Source of the DNA: Gammaproteobacteria bacterium
GTDB lineage: Bacteria; Pseudomonadota; Gammaproteobacteria; Steroidobacterales; Steroidobacteraceae
DNA: 33,642 nucleotides
Direction: 5' to 3'
Assembly (NCBI GenBank): GCA_025357835.1
Contig: JANYLM010000093.1
Span: 1 to 33,642 of the forward strand
Part shown: piece after piece, positions 1 through 8,772 of the stretch
How the letters are laid out: each line of letters opens with the position of its first letter
Position numbering within the stretch: the first letter of the stretch is position 1
Program-made: the position numbers and the translations under genes
The notes under the pieces: model-generated
What the model saw: only the letters and a program-made list of their open reading frames with translations
Told to the model about the DNA's origin: nothing
Databases searched by the model: none

Positions 1-1873
1 CGGCGCTCGGCGCGACTTCGCCCGCACCGGCGGCACCCGGCAAATGCACGCCTCTCTCGTCCTTTCCCGGCGCAATACACTCCACAGACACCGACTCGAT
101 CACCAGGGATTGATTCGGCATCAGAAAGGCGAAACGGCGACGATAGCTGTCTTCGAATACGCCGCGGATTTGCGCGACAGCTTCGGTCGGCGTGTCGCGC
201 AGAGGCAGTTCACAGGCCAAGGCCGTGTCCGTGCCCTGGTAGCGGATTTGTACGCGGGTCACGCTGCGCAGCACGGCGCTGCTCAGTCCCTGTGCCTCGA
301 GTTCAGCGCCGGCATCTATTTGCAGACCCAGGGCGCGCCGCCGCGCCTCCAGCAGCCCCGGCTCGTCCAGGTCGCGCTCGACCACGCTCTCCCGAATGGC
401 GATCTGGTCCGCGAGTCCCATGCCGTAGGCGGACAGCACACCGGCCAAGGGATGGATGAACACCCGCGTCATCCCCAGCGCGTCGGCCACCAGGCAGGCG
501 TGTTGACCGCCCGCACCTCCGAAACATTGCAGGGTGTAGCCGCTGACATCGTAACCACGCATGACCGAAATGCGCTTCACGGCGTTGGCCATGCTGCCCA
601 CGGCTATCTGCAACGCGCCGGACGCGACCTGGTCGGGACTAATCGGGTTCCCGGCGGCCAGAGTCATGCGCTGCGCCAACTCCGCGAAGCGCCTCGCAAC
701 GACCCCCGCTTCCAAGGGTTCATCGGCGTCGGGACCGAAAACCCGTGGAAAGAATTCGGGCTGGATGCGACCCAGCAGAACGTTCGCATCCGTAATGGTC
801 AAAGGGCCCAAGCGCCGATAGCAGGCGGGCCCCGGATTGGCGCCCGCCGACTCGGGCCCCACCCGCAGGCGCGCGCCGTCGAAGCGCACGATGGAACCGC
901 CTCCGGCCGCGATACTGTGAATGCTCATCATCGGGGCACGCACCCGCACTCCGCCGACTTCCGTGTCGAATGCGCGCTCGTACTCGCCCGCAAAGTGGCT
1001 CACGTCGGTGGACGTGCCGCCCATGTCGAAGCCGATGACCTTGGCATGGCCGGCCGCCTGCGCCGTACGCGCCATGCCGACGATGCCGCCGGCCGGACCC
1101 GACAGAATCGCATCCTTACCTTGGAAATGATGCGCCTGGGTCAAGCCGCCCGAGCTCTGCATGAAAAACAGCGGCACGCCCGGCATCAGATGAGCCACTC
1201 GATCCACGTAACGCCGCAGAATGGGCGATAGATAGGCGTCCACCACCGTGGTGTCGCCCCGCGGCACCAGTTTCATGAGCGGACTCACGCGGTGCGAGAC
1301 CGAAATCTGCGTGAAGCCGATTTGGCGGGCCATGCCTTCGGCCGCCAGCTCGTGCCGCACGTAACGGTAGCCGTGCAGAAACACGATGGCACAAGAGCGA
1401 AAGCCTTGCGCGAATGCCCCTTGCAATCCGGCACGCAGCGCGGACTCGTCCATGGGCTCGATGATCTCGCCGCGGGCGCCTACCCGCTCCGCCACCTCGA
1501 TCACGCGTGCGTACAGCAATTCGGGGAGCACGATGTGCCGGTCGAAGAGCCGCGGCCTAGCCTGGGTGGCGATCCGCAGCGCATCGCGGAAGCCGCGCGT
1601 GATGAGCAACAGGGTGAGTTCGCCCTTGCGCTCCAGCAGCGCGTTGGTCGCCACCGTCGTGCCCATCTTCACGCAGGCCACCCGTTCCTGAGTGATGGAT
1701 TCTCCCGGCGCCAGCCCCAGCAGCAGCCGGATGCCCTGCACCGCGGCGTCGGCGTACTGCGATGGGTTCTCCGACAGTAACTTGCGTGTGTGCAGAGCGC
1801 CGTCCGGCGCGCACCCGACGATGTCGGTGAATGTGCCGCCCCGATCGATCCAAAATTGCCAACGCTCGCTCAT
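1..1873 (-). CDS. 5-oxoprolinase / hydantoinase (HyuA-type), amino-terminal part, truncated by window edge
   Basis: About 624 codons are open from the ATG at 1873 to the left edge with no stop. The protein opens with [15 protein letters not shown], the ATP-binding signature of the hydantoinase A/5-oxoprolinase family, followed by [19 protein letters not shown], typical of the long fused (HyuA-HyuB) bacterial 5-oxoprolinases. Further family motifs are [26 protein letters not shown] and [12 protein letters not shown] (an acetate/sugar kinase-like phosphate loop). The family hydrolyses 5-oxoproline or hydantoins with ATP. The start lies 3 bases after the stop of the upstream permease gene, so it is co-transcribed and probably translationally coupled. 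Whether the HyuB half is fused lies outside the window. Exact substrate is inferred only from the family; an N-methylhydantoinase cannot be excluded. Confidence 0.9.
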   Translation of the reverse strand, partial: MSERWQFWIDRGGTFTDIVGCAPDGALHTRKLLSENPSQYADAAVQGIRLLLGLAPGESITQERVACVKMGTTVATNALLERKGELTLLLITRGFRDALRIATQARPRLFDRHIVLPELLYARVIEVAERVGARGEIIEPMDESALRAGLQGAFAQGFRSCAIVFLHGYRYVRHELAAEGMARQIGFTQISVSHRVSPLMKLVPRGDTTVVDAYLSPILRRYVDRVAHLMPGVPLFFMQSSGGLTQAHHFQGKDAILSGPAGGIVGMARTAQAAGHAKVIGFDMGGTSTDVSHFAGEYERAFDTEVGGVRVRAPMMSIHSIAAGGGSIVRFDGARLRVGPESAGANPGPACYRRLGPLTITDANVLLGRIQPEFFPRVFGPDADEPLEAGVVARRFAELAQRMTLAAGNPISPDQVASGALQIAVGSMANAVKRISVMRGYDVSGYTLQCFGGAGGQHACLVADALGMTRVFIHPLAGVLSAYGMGLADQIAIRESVVERDLDEPGLLEARRRALGLQIDAGAELEAQGLSSAVLRSVTRVQIRYQGTDTALACELPLRDTPTEAVAQIRGVFEDSYRRRFAFLMPNQSLVIESVSVECIAPGKDERGVHLPGAAGAGEVAPSA

Positions 1874-1876
1874 ACC

Positions 1877-3145
1877 CTAAGCGGTGGCGCCGGCCTCGAC
1901 GCTGAACACCCGTCCGCGAGTCTCCGGGAGCGCCCAAGCCGCGATCACCACCAGCGCATAAGCCCCAACCGTCATCGCACCGATGGATTGGCTCAGCGAG
2001 ATGTGCGTGCTCCAAGCGCCGATCAATGCCGGGCACGCCGAGCCGAAGGCGCGGCCGACGCTGTAACAGAATCCCTGGCCGGACCCGCGCGCAGTGTTCG
2101 GAAACAATTCGGCGAAGAAAGCGCCCATACCGGAAAAAATTCCCAGAACGAAAAAACCCAGCGGGAAGCCGATCAGCAGCATTCCACCACTCACGGGCAT
2201 GTGGGTGTAGGCCAGGATCAACAACGCTCCGCAGCAGGCGAACAATATGAAGCTGTGCCGGCGCCCCACCGCATCCGACAGCCAGGCGCTGGCCAAGTAC
2301 CCCGCCAGCGAACCTGCGATCACCATCATCATATAGCCGGTTCTCCCCGTCACCGAGAGATGGCGTTCGGTCTCGAGAAAGGTCGGCAGCCAGGTAGTAA
2401 CCGAGTAATAGGCGCCGAGCATTCCAGTCGACAACAGTGTTGCCAAGATAGTAGTAGACAACAAGGGGCGCCGAAAAATATCCAAGAAATGCGCAGTGCG
2501 TAAAGGCACCCCAATGCACTGCCCTGTGGCCGGCGCGGTCTTCTCGCGCGTCTCGACATAGATCGCCGGCTCCGTCACGTTACGGCGAATGTAGATGATC
2601 AGCGCCGCGGGGAGAATGCCCACCCAAAACAAAACCTTCCAGCCGAAGTCAGGGGGCAGCAGCACACTGACCGCCCAGAACGCCAGCGCCGCCGCAGCCC
2701 AGCCCACCGACCAGCTGCTTTGCACGACGCCGGCAGCCTTACCACGATTTCGTGCCTCGATGGTCTCAGAGACCAGGACCGAGCCCACGGCCCATTCACC
2801 TCCGAAACCGAACCCCTGCATGGCTCGGGTGAACAGCAGCTGGTCGTAGGAATGCGTGAATCCGCTCAAGAAGGTGAACGCCGCAAACCACAGCACCGTG
2901 AGTTGCAGAACGCGCACTCGCCCATATCGATCCGCCATTATGCCCGCACCCCAGCCGCCGATGGCGGAGGTGATCAGCGTGGCGCTGGCGATGTAGCCGG
3001 CCTCCGCCTTGCTCATGCCCCAAAGAGCGATCAGCGTCGGGATGACGAAGGTGTAAACCATGAAATCGAAGCCGTCCAATCCGTAACCGGCATAGGCGGC
3101 CAGCATTGCCCGGCGTTCATGCCTGGAGGTTTGCAGCAGCCACAT
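1877..3145 (-). CDS. MFS permease, SHS/MHS-like metabolite:H+ symporter
   Basis: A 422-residue 12-helix major facilitator protein in the inner membrane. It begins with the family-typical N-terminus ([19 protein letters not shown]). The loop 2-3 signature is [17 protein letters not shown], and helices 4-5 carry [21 protein letters not shown], a pattern of proton-coupled symporters for organic acids, sialate or betaine-like compounds (SHS/MHS groups). The second half repeats the loop motif as [11 protein letters not shown]. Its ATG is 3 bases after the stop of the upstream permease (TAG CCC ATG), and its own stop is 3 bases before the oxoprolinase ATG, so the three form one operon. Having two unrelated permeases next to one hydrolase suggests uptake of the substrate and of a related compound or product. 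The transported compound cannot be read from the sequence. Confidence 0.88.
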   Translation of the reverse strand: MWLLQTSRHERRAMLAAYAGYGLDGFDFMVYTFVIPTLIALWGMSKAEAGYIASATLITSAIGGWGAGIMADRYGRVRVLQLTVLWFAAFTFLSGFTHSYDQLLFTRAMQGFGFGGEWAVGSVLVSETIEARNRGKAAGVVQSSWSVGWAAAALAFWAVSVLLPPDFGWKVLFWVGILPAALIIYIRRNVTEPAIYVETREKTAPATGQCIGVPLRTAHFLDIFRRPLLSTTILATLLSTGMLGAYYSVTTWLPTFLETERHLSVTGRTGYMMMVIAGSLAGYLASAWLSDAVGRRHSFILFACCGALLILAYTHMPVSGGMLLIGFPLGFFVLGIFSGMGAFFAELFPNTARGSGQGFCYSVGRAFGSACPALIGAWSTHISLSQSIGAMTVGAYALVVIAAWALPETRGRVFSVEAGATA

Positions 3146-3148
3146 GGG

Positions 3149-4462
3149 CTATTCGCCCGCCGCGTGATTCGCGTGCGCCGGCGCGTCCGCCGGTTGATCG
3201 ACCACGATTCCGAGCCATGCCACGGCACTCGCAAGCGCAAAGCCCGCGCCGACGACGAAGGCGGTGTGCCACAAATGCTCCCCGGACAGATAGGCGATGA
3301 TGGGGATGCCGATGATGCCTCCCAGATTGCCGCCGGTGTTCATGACACCACTCACGGCCATGGTGTCGCCGCGCCCCAGTGTCATGGCCGCGCCCCAATA
3401 CGCCCCTTCATTGAGCTCCACGGCCGCAAAACAAACGGCGAGGCCCGCCACCGCCCAGTACGGGTTCGCGGCACTGACCGAGACCAGCAATAGCACGCCG
3501 GCGATGGGCATTGTAGTCAACGGCACCAGCCGGTAGCCCCAGCGGTTGCCGATGCGCGGGCACAACGCACCGGTGATCAGGCCACCGACGCCGGCGCCGA
3601 CGGCCGCGGCAAGCGGCGGCGCAACCGCCAGCCAGCCGCTTTCCAACACGGAAAATTTCCGCTCCTGCACCAGGTACAGAAAAACCCAATTGGAAAGCAA
3701 ATAAAATGAGTAGTTCAAGCAAAGATAGGATGTCGCCAGCAGCAACACATTACGATTGGTGAGAATGTTCAGCAGCTGCCTCGCGCTGATCGTGGTATCG
3801 ACAGGCGCAATGTTCTGACTACCGATCTCCGCCAGCTCCCCAGCCGACACCGACGGGTGCTCGCGCGGCGAGTCGCGCCCGTACCATGCCCAAATCGCAA
3901 TCAATGCGATGGCCGGCAGGCTTGCCCATAACAGTGCCCGCTGCCATCCCATTACCACCATGAGCGACGCGATCAGCGGCGGGGTGAGCGCCGCGCCGAG
4001 GGCCAGTCCCATGCTCTGCAGACCTTGGACGGACGTCCAGCGGCGGGGAGGAAACCACACCTCGAAGACGCCGGCGGACACAGGAAAAATTGCCGCCTGT
4101 GAGCAACCCAGCAGCAACTGCAGCAAGAGCAATACGGCAAACAAACTGACTCCGCTCAGCCAGTACGGCGCCATGGGGGTCGCAATGGTCGCGAGAAACG
4201 CGCCCAGGCCGATGATGACGAAGGTGCGCCGCGCTCCCTGGCGCTGCCCGAAGATGCCGCCCGGTAGCTGGAACAGCCCGTAGCCCAAAACGAATGCCCA
4301 CTCGATCCAACCGATCTGAACTTGGCTCAGATTCAAATCCGGCATCATGCGTTCGGCCGCCACCGTGATACTTTTTTGCTGCAGATAAGCCAGAAAGCCG
4401 AAACCAAACAACAGGGAGAAAATTCGCCAGCGGATACGGATGAATGGGACGCGCGTAATCAC
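3149..4462 (-). CDS. MFS permease, ACS-like (anion:cation symporter type)
   Basis: A 437-residue major facilitator protein. The reading frame stays open upstream to an ATG at 4633, but residues before VITRVPFIRIRWRIF are arginine- and proline-rich noncoding-like sequence. The GTG at 4462 overlaps the TGA of the small upstream gene as GTGA, so I chose it. Helix 1 (FSLLFGFGFLAYLQQKSITVAA) and the following MMPDLNLSQVQIGWIEWAFVLGYGLFQLPGG are characteristic of the ACS family (glucarate, phthalate and similar organic anion transporters). The cytoplasmic loop between the halves and a second set of six hydrophobic segments follow. No clear Shine-Dalgarno precedes the GTG, which fits translational coupling. 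It lies between the small membrane protein gene and the second permease. Substrate unknown. Confidence 0.86.
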   Translation of the reverse strand: MITRVPFIRIRWRIFSLLFGFGFLAYLQQKSITVAAERMMPDLNLSQVQIGWIEWAFVLGYGLFQLPGGIFGQRQGARRTFVIIGLGAFLATIATPMAPYWLSGVSLFAVLLLLQLLLGCSQAAIFPVSAGVFEVWFPPRRWTSVQGLQSMGLALGAALTPPLIASLMVVMGWQRALLWASLPAIALIAIWAWYGRDSPREHPSVSAGELAEIGSQNIAPVDTTISARQLLNILTNRNVLLLATSYLCLNYSFYLLSNWVFLYLVQERKFSVLESGWLAVAPPLAAAVGAGVGGLITGALCPRIGNRWGYRLVPLTTMPIAGVLLLVSVSAANPYWAVAGLAVCFAAVELNEGAYWGAAMTLGRGDTMAVSGVMNTGGNLGGIIGIPIIAYLSGEHLWHTAFVVGAGFALASAVAWLGIVVDQPADAPAHANHAAGE

Positions 4463-4686
4463 GATGGCGTCGGCTTTCGGTGCAAATCGAGACAGATCTG
4501 AACCGCATCGCCCAGAGACGATGCCGCTTTGTCGGCGCCGCGCACGCCGTCCACCACGCTCTCCGGCTGCAGCAGCAGGGCAAGGTACAGCAAGGCCAGT
4601 ACCGAGACCGTCGCTATGATTCCAAGCGCCCATTCGCGGTTGACGGGCGGCGAGCTATCGGACACTGGGTAGACTGGCGATTCCAT
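4459..4686 (-). CDS. Small single-span membrane protein, coupled to the permease gene
   Basis: A 75-residue protein starting MESPVYPVSD, with one strong hydrophobic segment (WALGIIATVSVLALLYLALLL) at about residues 19-39 and a short polar tail that is probably periplasmic or cytoplasmic. I do not recognise a family. It is supported as real because its TGA overlaps the GTG of the next gene by four bases (GTGA) and because the permease frame has no other good start. An in-frame GTG at 4701 would add five residues; neither start has a convincing ribosome site. It heads the permease-oxoprolinase operon and its start lies only 36 bases from that of the divergent aminotransferase. It could be an accessory subunit of the permease; that is inference from position only. 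Confidence 0.6.
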   Translation of the reverse strand: MESPVYPVSDSSPPVNREWALGIIATVSVLALLYLALLLQPESVVDGVRGADKAASSLGDAVQICLDLHRKPTPS

Positions 4687-4722
4687 GCGATATATTCGCA
4701 CATTGCCAGGAGAGGTTCGTCA

Positions 4723-6048
4723 ATGAAAACCCGCCCCAGCGGATTCGGAATAGAGGAATTGCCGCGGATCGTACGCGGCGAGGGCAGCTACTTGTTCGAC
4801 GCCGCGGGAAAGCGCTATCTCGATGGCTCGGGTGGACCCGCGGTGTTCTGCCTGGGGCACGCCCATCCCGAGGTCAACGCGGCGATCACGCAGCAGCTGC
4901 AGAAAATCGCCTACGCCTATCGATATCTTTTCACGAGTTCGGCACTCGAAAGCCTGACCGAGACGGTTCTACGTCTGTGCGGCGGCAGCTTTCAGGACAT
5001 CGTATTCACCGGCAGCGGCTCGGAGGCCGTCGAATCGGCGTTGAAAATCGCCCTCCAGCATTTTGCGGCCCGCGGCCTGATGAACAAACGCCACTTCATC
5101 GCGCGGCGGCGGTCCTGGCACGGCAATACTTTGGGAGCGCTGTCGATTTCGGATTTCGCCCAGCGGCGCCGCGCCTTCGAGGGGAGCCTGCTCGACGTCA
5201 CATTCGTGTCGGCGGCGAATGCGTACCGGATGCCCGGCGGCGTGTCCGGCATGGACCTGGCCGGTCATCTTGCCGCAGAGCTCGAGAATACGATCCTTTC
5301 TCTGGGACCGGAGTGCGTAGCCGCATTCGTGTTCGAGCCCATCGTGGGTGCGGCCGGCGGGGTGATACCGGCGCCCGACGGCTACGTGCAAGCCATTCAA
5401 GCAGTGTGCCGCAAGTACGACGTTCTGTTGATCGCCGACGAGGTAATGTGCGGCGCGGGGCGCAGCGGCACCTGGCGCGCCTTGGAGCATGAGAACGTGG
5501 TTCCGGATATCATGAGCATCGCCAAGGGCTTGGCCGGCGGCTACATTCCCCTCGGAGCCACGCTGGTCACGGCACGCGTCGCCGCACCCATTCACAGCGA
5601 ACACGGCGCATTCATGACCGGACACACATTCACCGGCCACACCGCCGCCTGCGCGGCCGGGCTTGCCGTGCAGCACATCGTCCAGCGCGATCGACTACTC
5701 GATCGGGTTCGCAGCGTGGGTGCGGCTTTTCAAGAGAGCATTCGCCACACCCTGTCGAGATTCGATGAGGTCGGCGATGTCCGCGGCCGGGGATTCTTCA
5801 TCGGCATCGAGCTGGTTCGCGACCGCAGAACCAAGGCACCCTTCCCCGCCGAGCGCGCGTTGAGTTTTGATGTTGGAACGCGCGCCTTTGCCGACGGGCT
5901 CGTTTGCTATCCTTGCAGCGGCAACGTCGACGGAACCGCGGGCGACACCCTCATCATCGCGCCGCCCTACAATGCCAGCGACGGCGAATTGGAAGAAATC
6001 GTGACGAAGCTGGCAGGCGCTGTGGACTCTGCGCTAAGCGCCGCTTGA
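4723..6048 (+). CDS. Class III PLP-dependent aminotransferase
   Basis: A 441-residue fold-type I aminotransferase. AGGAGAGG at 4708-4715, seven bases before the ATG at 4723, decides the start against the in-frame upstream extension. Visible motifs are the substrate-entry region YLDGSGGPAVFCLGHAHP, the cofactor phosphate loop FTGSGSEAVESALKIA (about 96-111), WHGNT (132-136), FEPIVGAAGG, LLIADEVMCGAGRSGT with Asp239, and the Schiff-base lysine in SIAKGLAGGY (Lys268). Members move an amino group between omega-amino acids or amines and a keto acid. Its divergent position against the permease/oxoprolinase operon suggests it handles an amino-acid intermediate of the same catabolic route. The last 15 bases overlap the end of the convergent stress-protein gene. 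The specific substrate cannot be deduced. Confidence 0.92.
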   Translation: MKTRPSGFGIEELPRIVRGEGSYLFDAAGKRYLDGSGGPAVFCLGHAHPEVNAAITQQLQKIAYAYRYLFTSSALESLTETVLRLCGGSFQDIVFTGSGSEAVESALKIALQHFAARGLMNKRHFIARRRSWHGNTLGALSISDFAQRRRAFEGSLLDVTFVSAANAYRMPGGVSGMDLAGHLAAELENTILSLGPECVAAFVFEPIVGAAGGVIPAPDGYVQAIQAVCRKYDVLLIADEVMCGAGRSGTWRALEHENVVPDIMSIAKGLAGGYIPLGATLVTARVAAPIHSEHGAFMTGHTFTGHTAACAAGLAVQHIVQRDRLLDRVRSVGAAFQESIRHTLSRFDEVGDVRGRGFFIGIELVRDRRTKAPFPAERALSFDVGTRAFADGLVCYPCSGNVDGTAGDTLIIAPPYNASDGELEEIVTKLAGAVDSALSAA

Positions 6049-6495
6049 TGGCGCCTCATCCGATGCGTTGATCGCGACGAAGACGCAGCAGTTCGCGCGC
6101 TCGGCCAATGACGCGCGATGCGGGTTGCCCCACCAAAAACCGCCCGAGGTTTGTGGATAGTGGCCCAAAACGATGAGGTCTATCGCCAGTCGCCGGGCAA
6201 ACGCAATGATCTGCTCGATGGTATTGCCGCTGGCCAAGTAGCCTTCGGCGGACACGCCGCGCACCTTCAGCCATGCGACGGAATCGTCGAGCAGCTTGCG
6301 ATAGCCGCCCGCCTCATCGATGAGACAGGCATGGCCGGCGGCACTGGCGACGATGGCCGCGCCCGCTGCCTCGCTGGGAATGATGGACAACACATAAACT
6401 TGTGCACCGACCAGTATCGCGAGTTCCGCGCCGCGCTTCAGGGCCCGGCGACCCACCTCGGAACCGTCATAACAGAGCAGCACCCTCTTGAACAT
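6034..6495 (-). CDS. Universal stress protein (UspA family)
   Basis: A 153-residue single-domain Usp protein of alpha/beta Rossmann-like fold, cytoplasmic. The start is MFKRVLLCYDGSEVGRRAL: GGAG ends seven bases before the ATG at 6495, and the longer upstream extension lacks family similarity. The first strand and acidic residue (LLCYDGSE) and the strand DLIVLGHYP are family-typical. The ATP-binding G-x2-G-x9-G(S/T) pattern is not clean here (the sequence after LGHYP is QTSGGFWWGN), so nucleotide binding is doubtful. Convergent with the aminotransferase, overlapping by 15 bases. Such proteins are usually induced by starvation or stress, but the specific partner is unknown. Confidence 0.85.
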   Translation of the reverse strand: MFKRVLLCYDGSEVGRRALKRGAELAILVGAQVYVLSIIPSEAAGAAIVASAAGHACLIDEAGGYRKLLDDSVAWLKVRGVSAEGYLASGNTIEQIIAFARRLAIDLIVLGHYPQTSGGFWWGNPHRASLAERANCCVFVAINASDEAPSSGA

Positions 6496-6499
6496 AACG

Positions 6500-6733
6500 T
6501 CACTCCAGTTCGAACTGCAGGCTAGTCCTGCCAATATCCGATCCGTTGGGGTTCCAACTCCACTCCCCAAAGTATGCTCGGCCCGGGCTCTCAATGCGAA
6601 TTATTGTCGAATAGCGCGTGCCGTAGTCCGGTGCCCGCACAAAGGCGCTCGACAGCAGGCGTTCCCACTGCAGGCTCACCCCCGTCCGCGGCAACTGCGC
6701 ATGCATGCGCCAGACGACGAGAACCAGGCATAT
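6500..6733 (-). pseudogene. 3' remnant of an NRDE/TANGO2-family gene
   Basis: This frame encodes LPRTGVSLQWERLLSSAF, then RAPDYGTRYSTI and a tail ending SLQFELE. It matches my recollection of the carboxy-terminal 55-60 residues of NRDE (TANGO2-like) proteins, in which an LS..FI(R)..YGTR.ST segment precedes the final strands. Full proteins are near 250 residues; here the frame is cut by the TAA at 6734-6736, which is also the stop of vapC, and no start with a ribosome site is visible. I read this as the surviving 3' end of a gene whose front was lost when the vapBC module arrived or by deletion. The assignment is from memory of the family and is the main uncertainty. Confidence 0.55.
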
Positions 6734-7183
6734 TTATGGTGAATGATCAATCACAGTCACTAGCCGTGTGCGGTCTTTGTGCAACCGGATGAGTTCACAC
6801 ACACCGCCATCGAAAGTCGCTAATTTGCCGTTTCGGTGCAGTGCGAGCGCCAAAAGATAGGCATCAGTCACCTGGCGATGACCTACCAGCGCAATACTCG
6901 AGAGTATTGCTGCTTGCGCGGGCGCAATTGCATCGGGCCAAAATTGATGTCCAGGTAGCGCAATGATTTGTTCCAACAGGGCACGCGCATCGCGAGGACT
7001 CACTGCGTCGCGAATTACCTTTGGATTCGACGATATGCGGATGAAGCCGAGTTGAGTAATTGGGCAGGTCGACCAGGCTTCTCGCCCCAACTTACTGAAC
7101 CAGGCATGAGCCTCGCCATGATGGACATGCTGCGGCCACGCCAAGGCAATCAGCACATTAATGTCGAGCAGATGAACGGTCAC
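6734..7183 (-). CDS. vapC: VapC-type PIN-domain toxin ribonuclease
   Basis: A 149-residue PIN-domain protein. Acidic metal-binding residues are visible at Asp7 (HLLDINVLIAL), Asp107 (RQVTDAYLLALA) and Asp125 (ATFDGGV), plus the subfamily segment CPITQLGFIRI. VapC toxins are Mg2+-dependent endoribonucleases that cut tRNA or rRNA and are held inactive by VapB. The gene begins with GTG at 7183, overlapping the TGA of the antitoxin gene (GTGA), so synthesis of toxin is coupled to antitoxin. All acidic positions I can check are present, so the toxin is probably active. The gene ends at the boundary of the NRDE remnant. Confidence 0.92.
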   Translation of the reverse strand: MTVHLLDINVLIALAWPQHVHHGEAHAWFSKLGREAWSTCPITQLGFIRISSNPKVIRDAVSPRDARALLEQIIALPGHQFWPDAIAPAQAAILSSIALVGHRQVTDAYLLALALHRNGKLATFDGGVCELIRLHKDRTRLVTVIDHSP

Positions 7184-7404
7184 GCTTCGTCGTCATCCCG
7201 ACGAACGTCATCGAGCGTAATGGGTGGCGCCCCGTTCGAAACCTTGAAAACCGGAAACCCCTGCTTGGAACCCGTTCTTCCGCGCGCCTCCAGGCCGCGG
7301 CGAGCCAATTCAGATATGACCTCGCCAATGCTTTTTGAGCGCGCGATTGCTATACGCCGAGCTGCGCTTAGGATTTCAGGGTCGATACTAAGTGTGGTGC
7401 GCAC
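7180..7404 (-). CDS. vapB: VapB-type antitoxin (ribbon-helix-helix)
   Basis: A 74-residue protein reading VRTTLSIDPEILSAARRIA followed by KSIGEVISELARRGLEAR, a short beta strand and two helices as in ribbon-helix-helix antitoxins, then an extended acidic tail (TLDDVRRDDDEA) that would wrap the toxin. The chosen start is the GTG at 7404 with GGAG five bases upstream; an in-frame ATG lies further upstream but gives residues unlike the family. VapB binds VapC and, together with it, represses the operon at the palindromes just upstream (7422-7474). Confidence 0.88.
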   Translation of the reverse strand: MRTTLSIDPEILSAARRIAIARSKSIGEVISELARRGLEARGRTGSKQGFPVFKVSNGAPPITLDDVRRDDDEA

Positions 7405-7421
7405 GGATGCTCCTAGGCGAC

Positions 7422-7474
7422 GATGCTTGAGCATCATAGCATCACAACATCATCGGATTCAATTGATGATGCTC
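7422..7474 (-). promoter_or_regulatory. Palindromic operator region of vapBC
   Basis: Nested inverted repeats lie just upstream of vapB: GATGCT-TG-AGCATC at 7422-7435 (6-base arms), CATCATC at 7448-7454 paired with GATGATG at 7465-7471, and an outer pair GAGCATCAT (7429-7437) with ATGATGCTC (7466-7474). Repeated half-sites of this type upstream of an antitoxin gene are the usual binding sites of VapB/VapBC complexes for autorepression. Function is inferred from position and symmetry. Confidence 0.6.
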
Positions 7475-7525
7475 TATACTTCCGTCAAGTGGGTGGCCGC
7501 TCAAATCGCCTCAAAACCAGCCACA

Positions 7526-8767
7526 TCAGTCTTCTCCCGCGAGAGCCTCGTCCAGCACTTCTATCCAGTGCTTCACCGGAGTGCGCGTACCCGACTGGAG
7601 GTGCTGAATGCAGCCCATGTTGGCCGAGACAATGCATTGGGGTTCGAGTTTCGCCAGACTGCCGAGCTTGCGGTCGCGCAACTGTTTGGCGAGTTGCGGT
7701 TGTAATACCGAATAAGTTCCCGCCGAACCACAGCACAAATGACTCTCACTGCCTGCCGCGCCGACGTCGAATCCGAGTGCACGCAGGTGGGTCTCAATTC
7801 CGCCCTGCAGCCTCTGTCCGTGCTGCAGGGTGCAGGGCGAGTGCAGCGCAAGCCGCGCAAACCCGTCGAGGCGCAATTTGCCTTGCAGGGCAGGCGCCAG
7901 CTCCGGCAATAGCTCGCTCAAATCGCGGGCGAGCGCGCTGACTCTCGCCGCCTTGTCGGCGTAATTCGCGTCGCCCGAGAGCGCGTGCCCATACTCCTTG
8001 ATGGCCAGACTGCAAGCCGACGCGGAGGTGACGATTGCCTCGACGCCGCCCGCTGAAACCAGGGGCGTCCAGGCATCGATGTTGCGGCGCATGTCCGCAA
8101 GGCCGCCTTCCGGATCGCCGAGATGCGTGCGCACGGCGCCGCAACAGCCGGCACCGCCGACGTACACAGTCTGGATGCCAGCCCTATCGAGTATGCGCGT
8201 GGTTGCTCTGTCGATATTGGGCATCATGGAAGGCTGCACGCAGCCCCGCAGCAATAACACCTTGCGTTGTCGCTCGCGCGCCCGCACCTCCAATCCGCGA
8301 GCAACCGTGTGCGCCGGCAGCTTATTCTTGAGGACGGTCGGCAACAGCGGCCGCAGCGCCCGACCCAGTCGCATCGCCGGCGCAAACAACGGTGACGTCA
8401 GACCTTCCTTGAGCAGCCAGCGGACGGCCCGCTCCATGGCCGGGCGGCGCACCCGCGCGTCGACGATCTTTCGGCCTATATCGACCAAGTGTCCGTACTC
8501 GACGCCGCTCGGACAGGTGGTTTGGCAATTCAGGCAAGTCAGGCAGCGATCCAGGTGCTGCTGAGTACTGCGTGTGACGTCCCCTCCCTCGAGCACCTGC
8601 TTGATCAAATAGATACGCCCACGCGGACCATCGAGTTCATCGCCCAGCAATTGATACGTCGGGCAGGTCGCGTTGCAGAAACCGCAATGCACGCATTTGC
8701 GGATGATGGCCTGCGCCTCTGCGGCGTCTGCCGCGCCCTCGAATTCGGAACTCAAATAGGTTTGCAT
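7526..8767 (-). CDS. glcF: Glycolate oxidase iron-sulfur subunit
   Basis: A 413-residue protein with two [4Fe-4S] motifs, CVHCGFCNATCP (Cys25, 28, 31, 35) and CLTCLNCQTTCP (Cys75, 78, 81, 85). Two CCG-type cysteine-rich modules follow (GAGCCGAVRTHLGD; HSPCTLQHGQRL with HLCCGSAGTYS). This is the GlcF layout, which passes electrons from the flavin subunit to the respiratory chain at the membrane. The start MQTYLSSEFEG at 8767 was chosen because the upstream extension overlaps glcE. It is last in the glcD-glcE-glcF order, five bases after the glcE stop. Length agrees with E. coli GlcF. Confidence 0.95.
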   Translation of the reverse strand: MQTYLSSEFEGAADAAEAQAIIRKCVHCGFCNATCPTYQLLGDELDGPRGRIYLIKQVLEGGDVTRSTQQHLDRCLTCLNCQTTCPSGVEYGHLVDIGRKIVDARVRRPAMERAVRWLLKEGLTSPLFAPAMRLGRALRPLLPTVLKNKLPAHTVARGLEVRARERQRKVLLLRGCVQPSMMPNIDRATTRILDRAGIQTVYVGGAGCCGAVRTHLGDPEGGLADMRRNIDAWTPLVSAGGVEAIVTSASACSLAIKEYGHALSGDANYADKAARVSALARDLSELLPELAPALQGKLRLDGFARLALHSPCTLQHGQRLQGGIETHLRALGFDVGAAGSESHLCCGSAGTYSVLQPQLAKQLRDRKLGSLAKLEPQCIVSANMGCIQHLQSGTRTPVKHWIEVLDEALAGED

Positions 8768-8772
8768 GACGG

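Noticed and set aside
44..1231. Long plus-strand open frame of about 395 codons
   Set aside because: It is the antisense of the 5-oxoprolinase gene, which has strong family motifs in the opposite strand.
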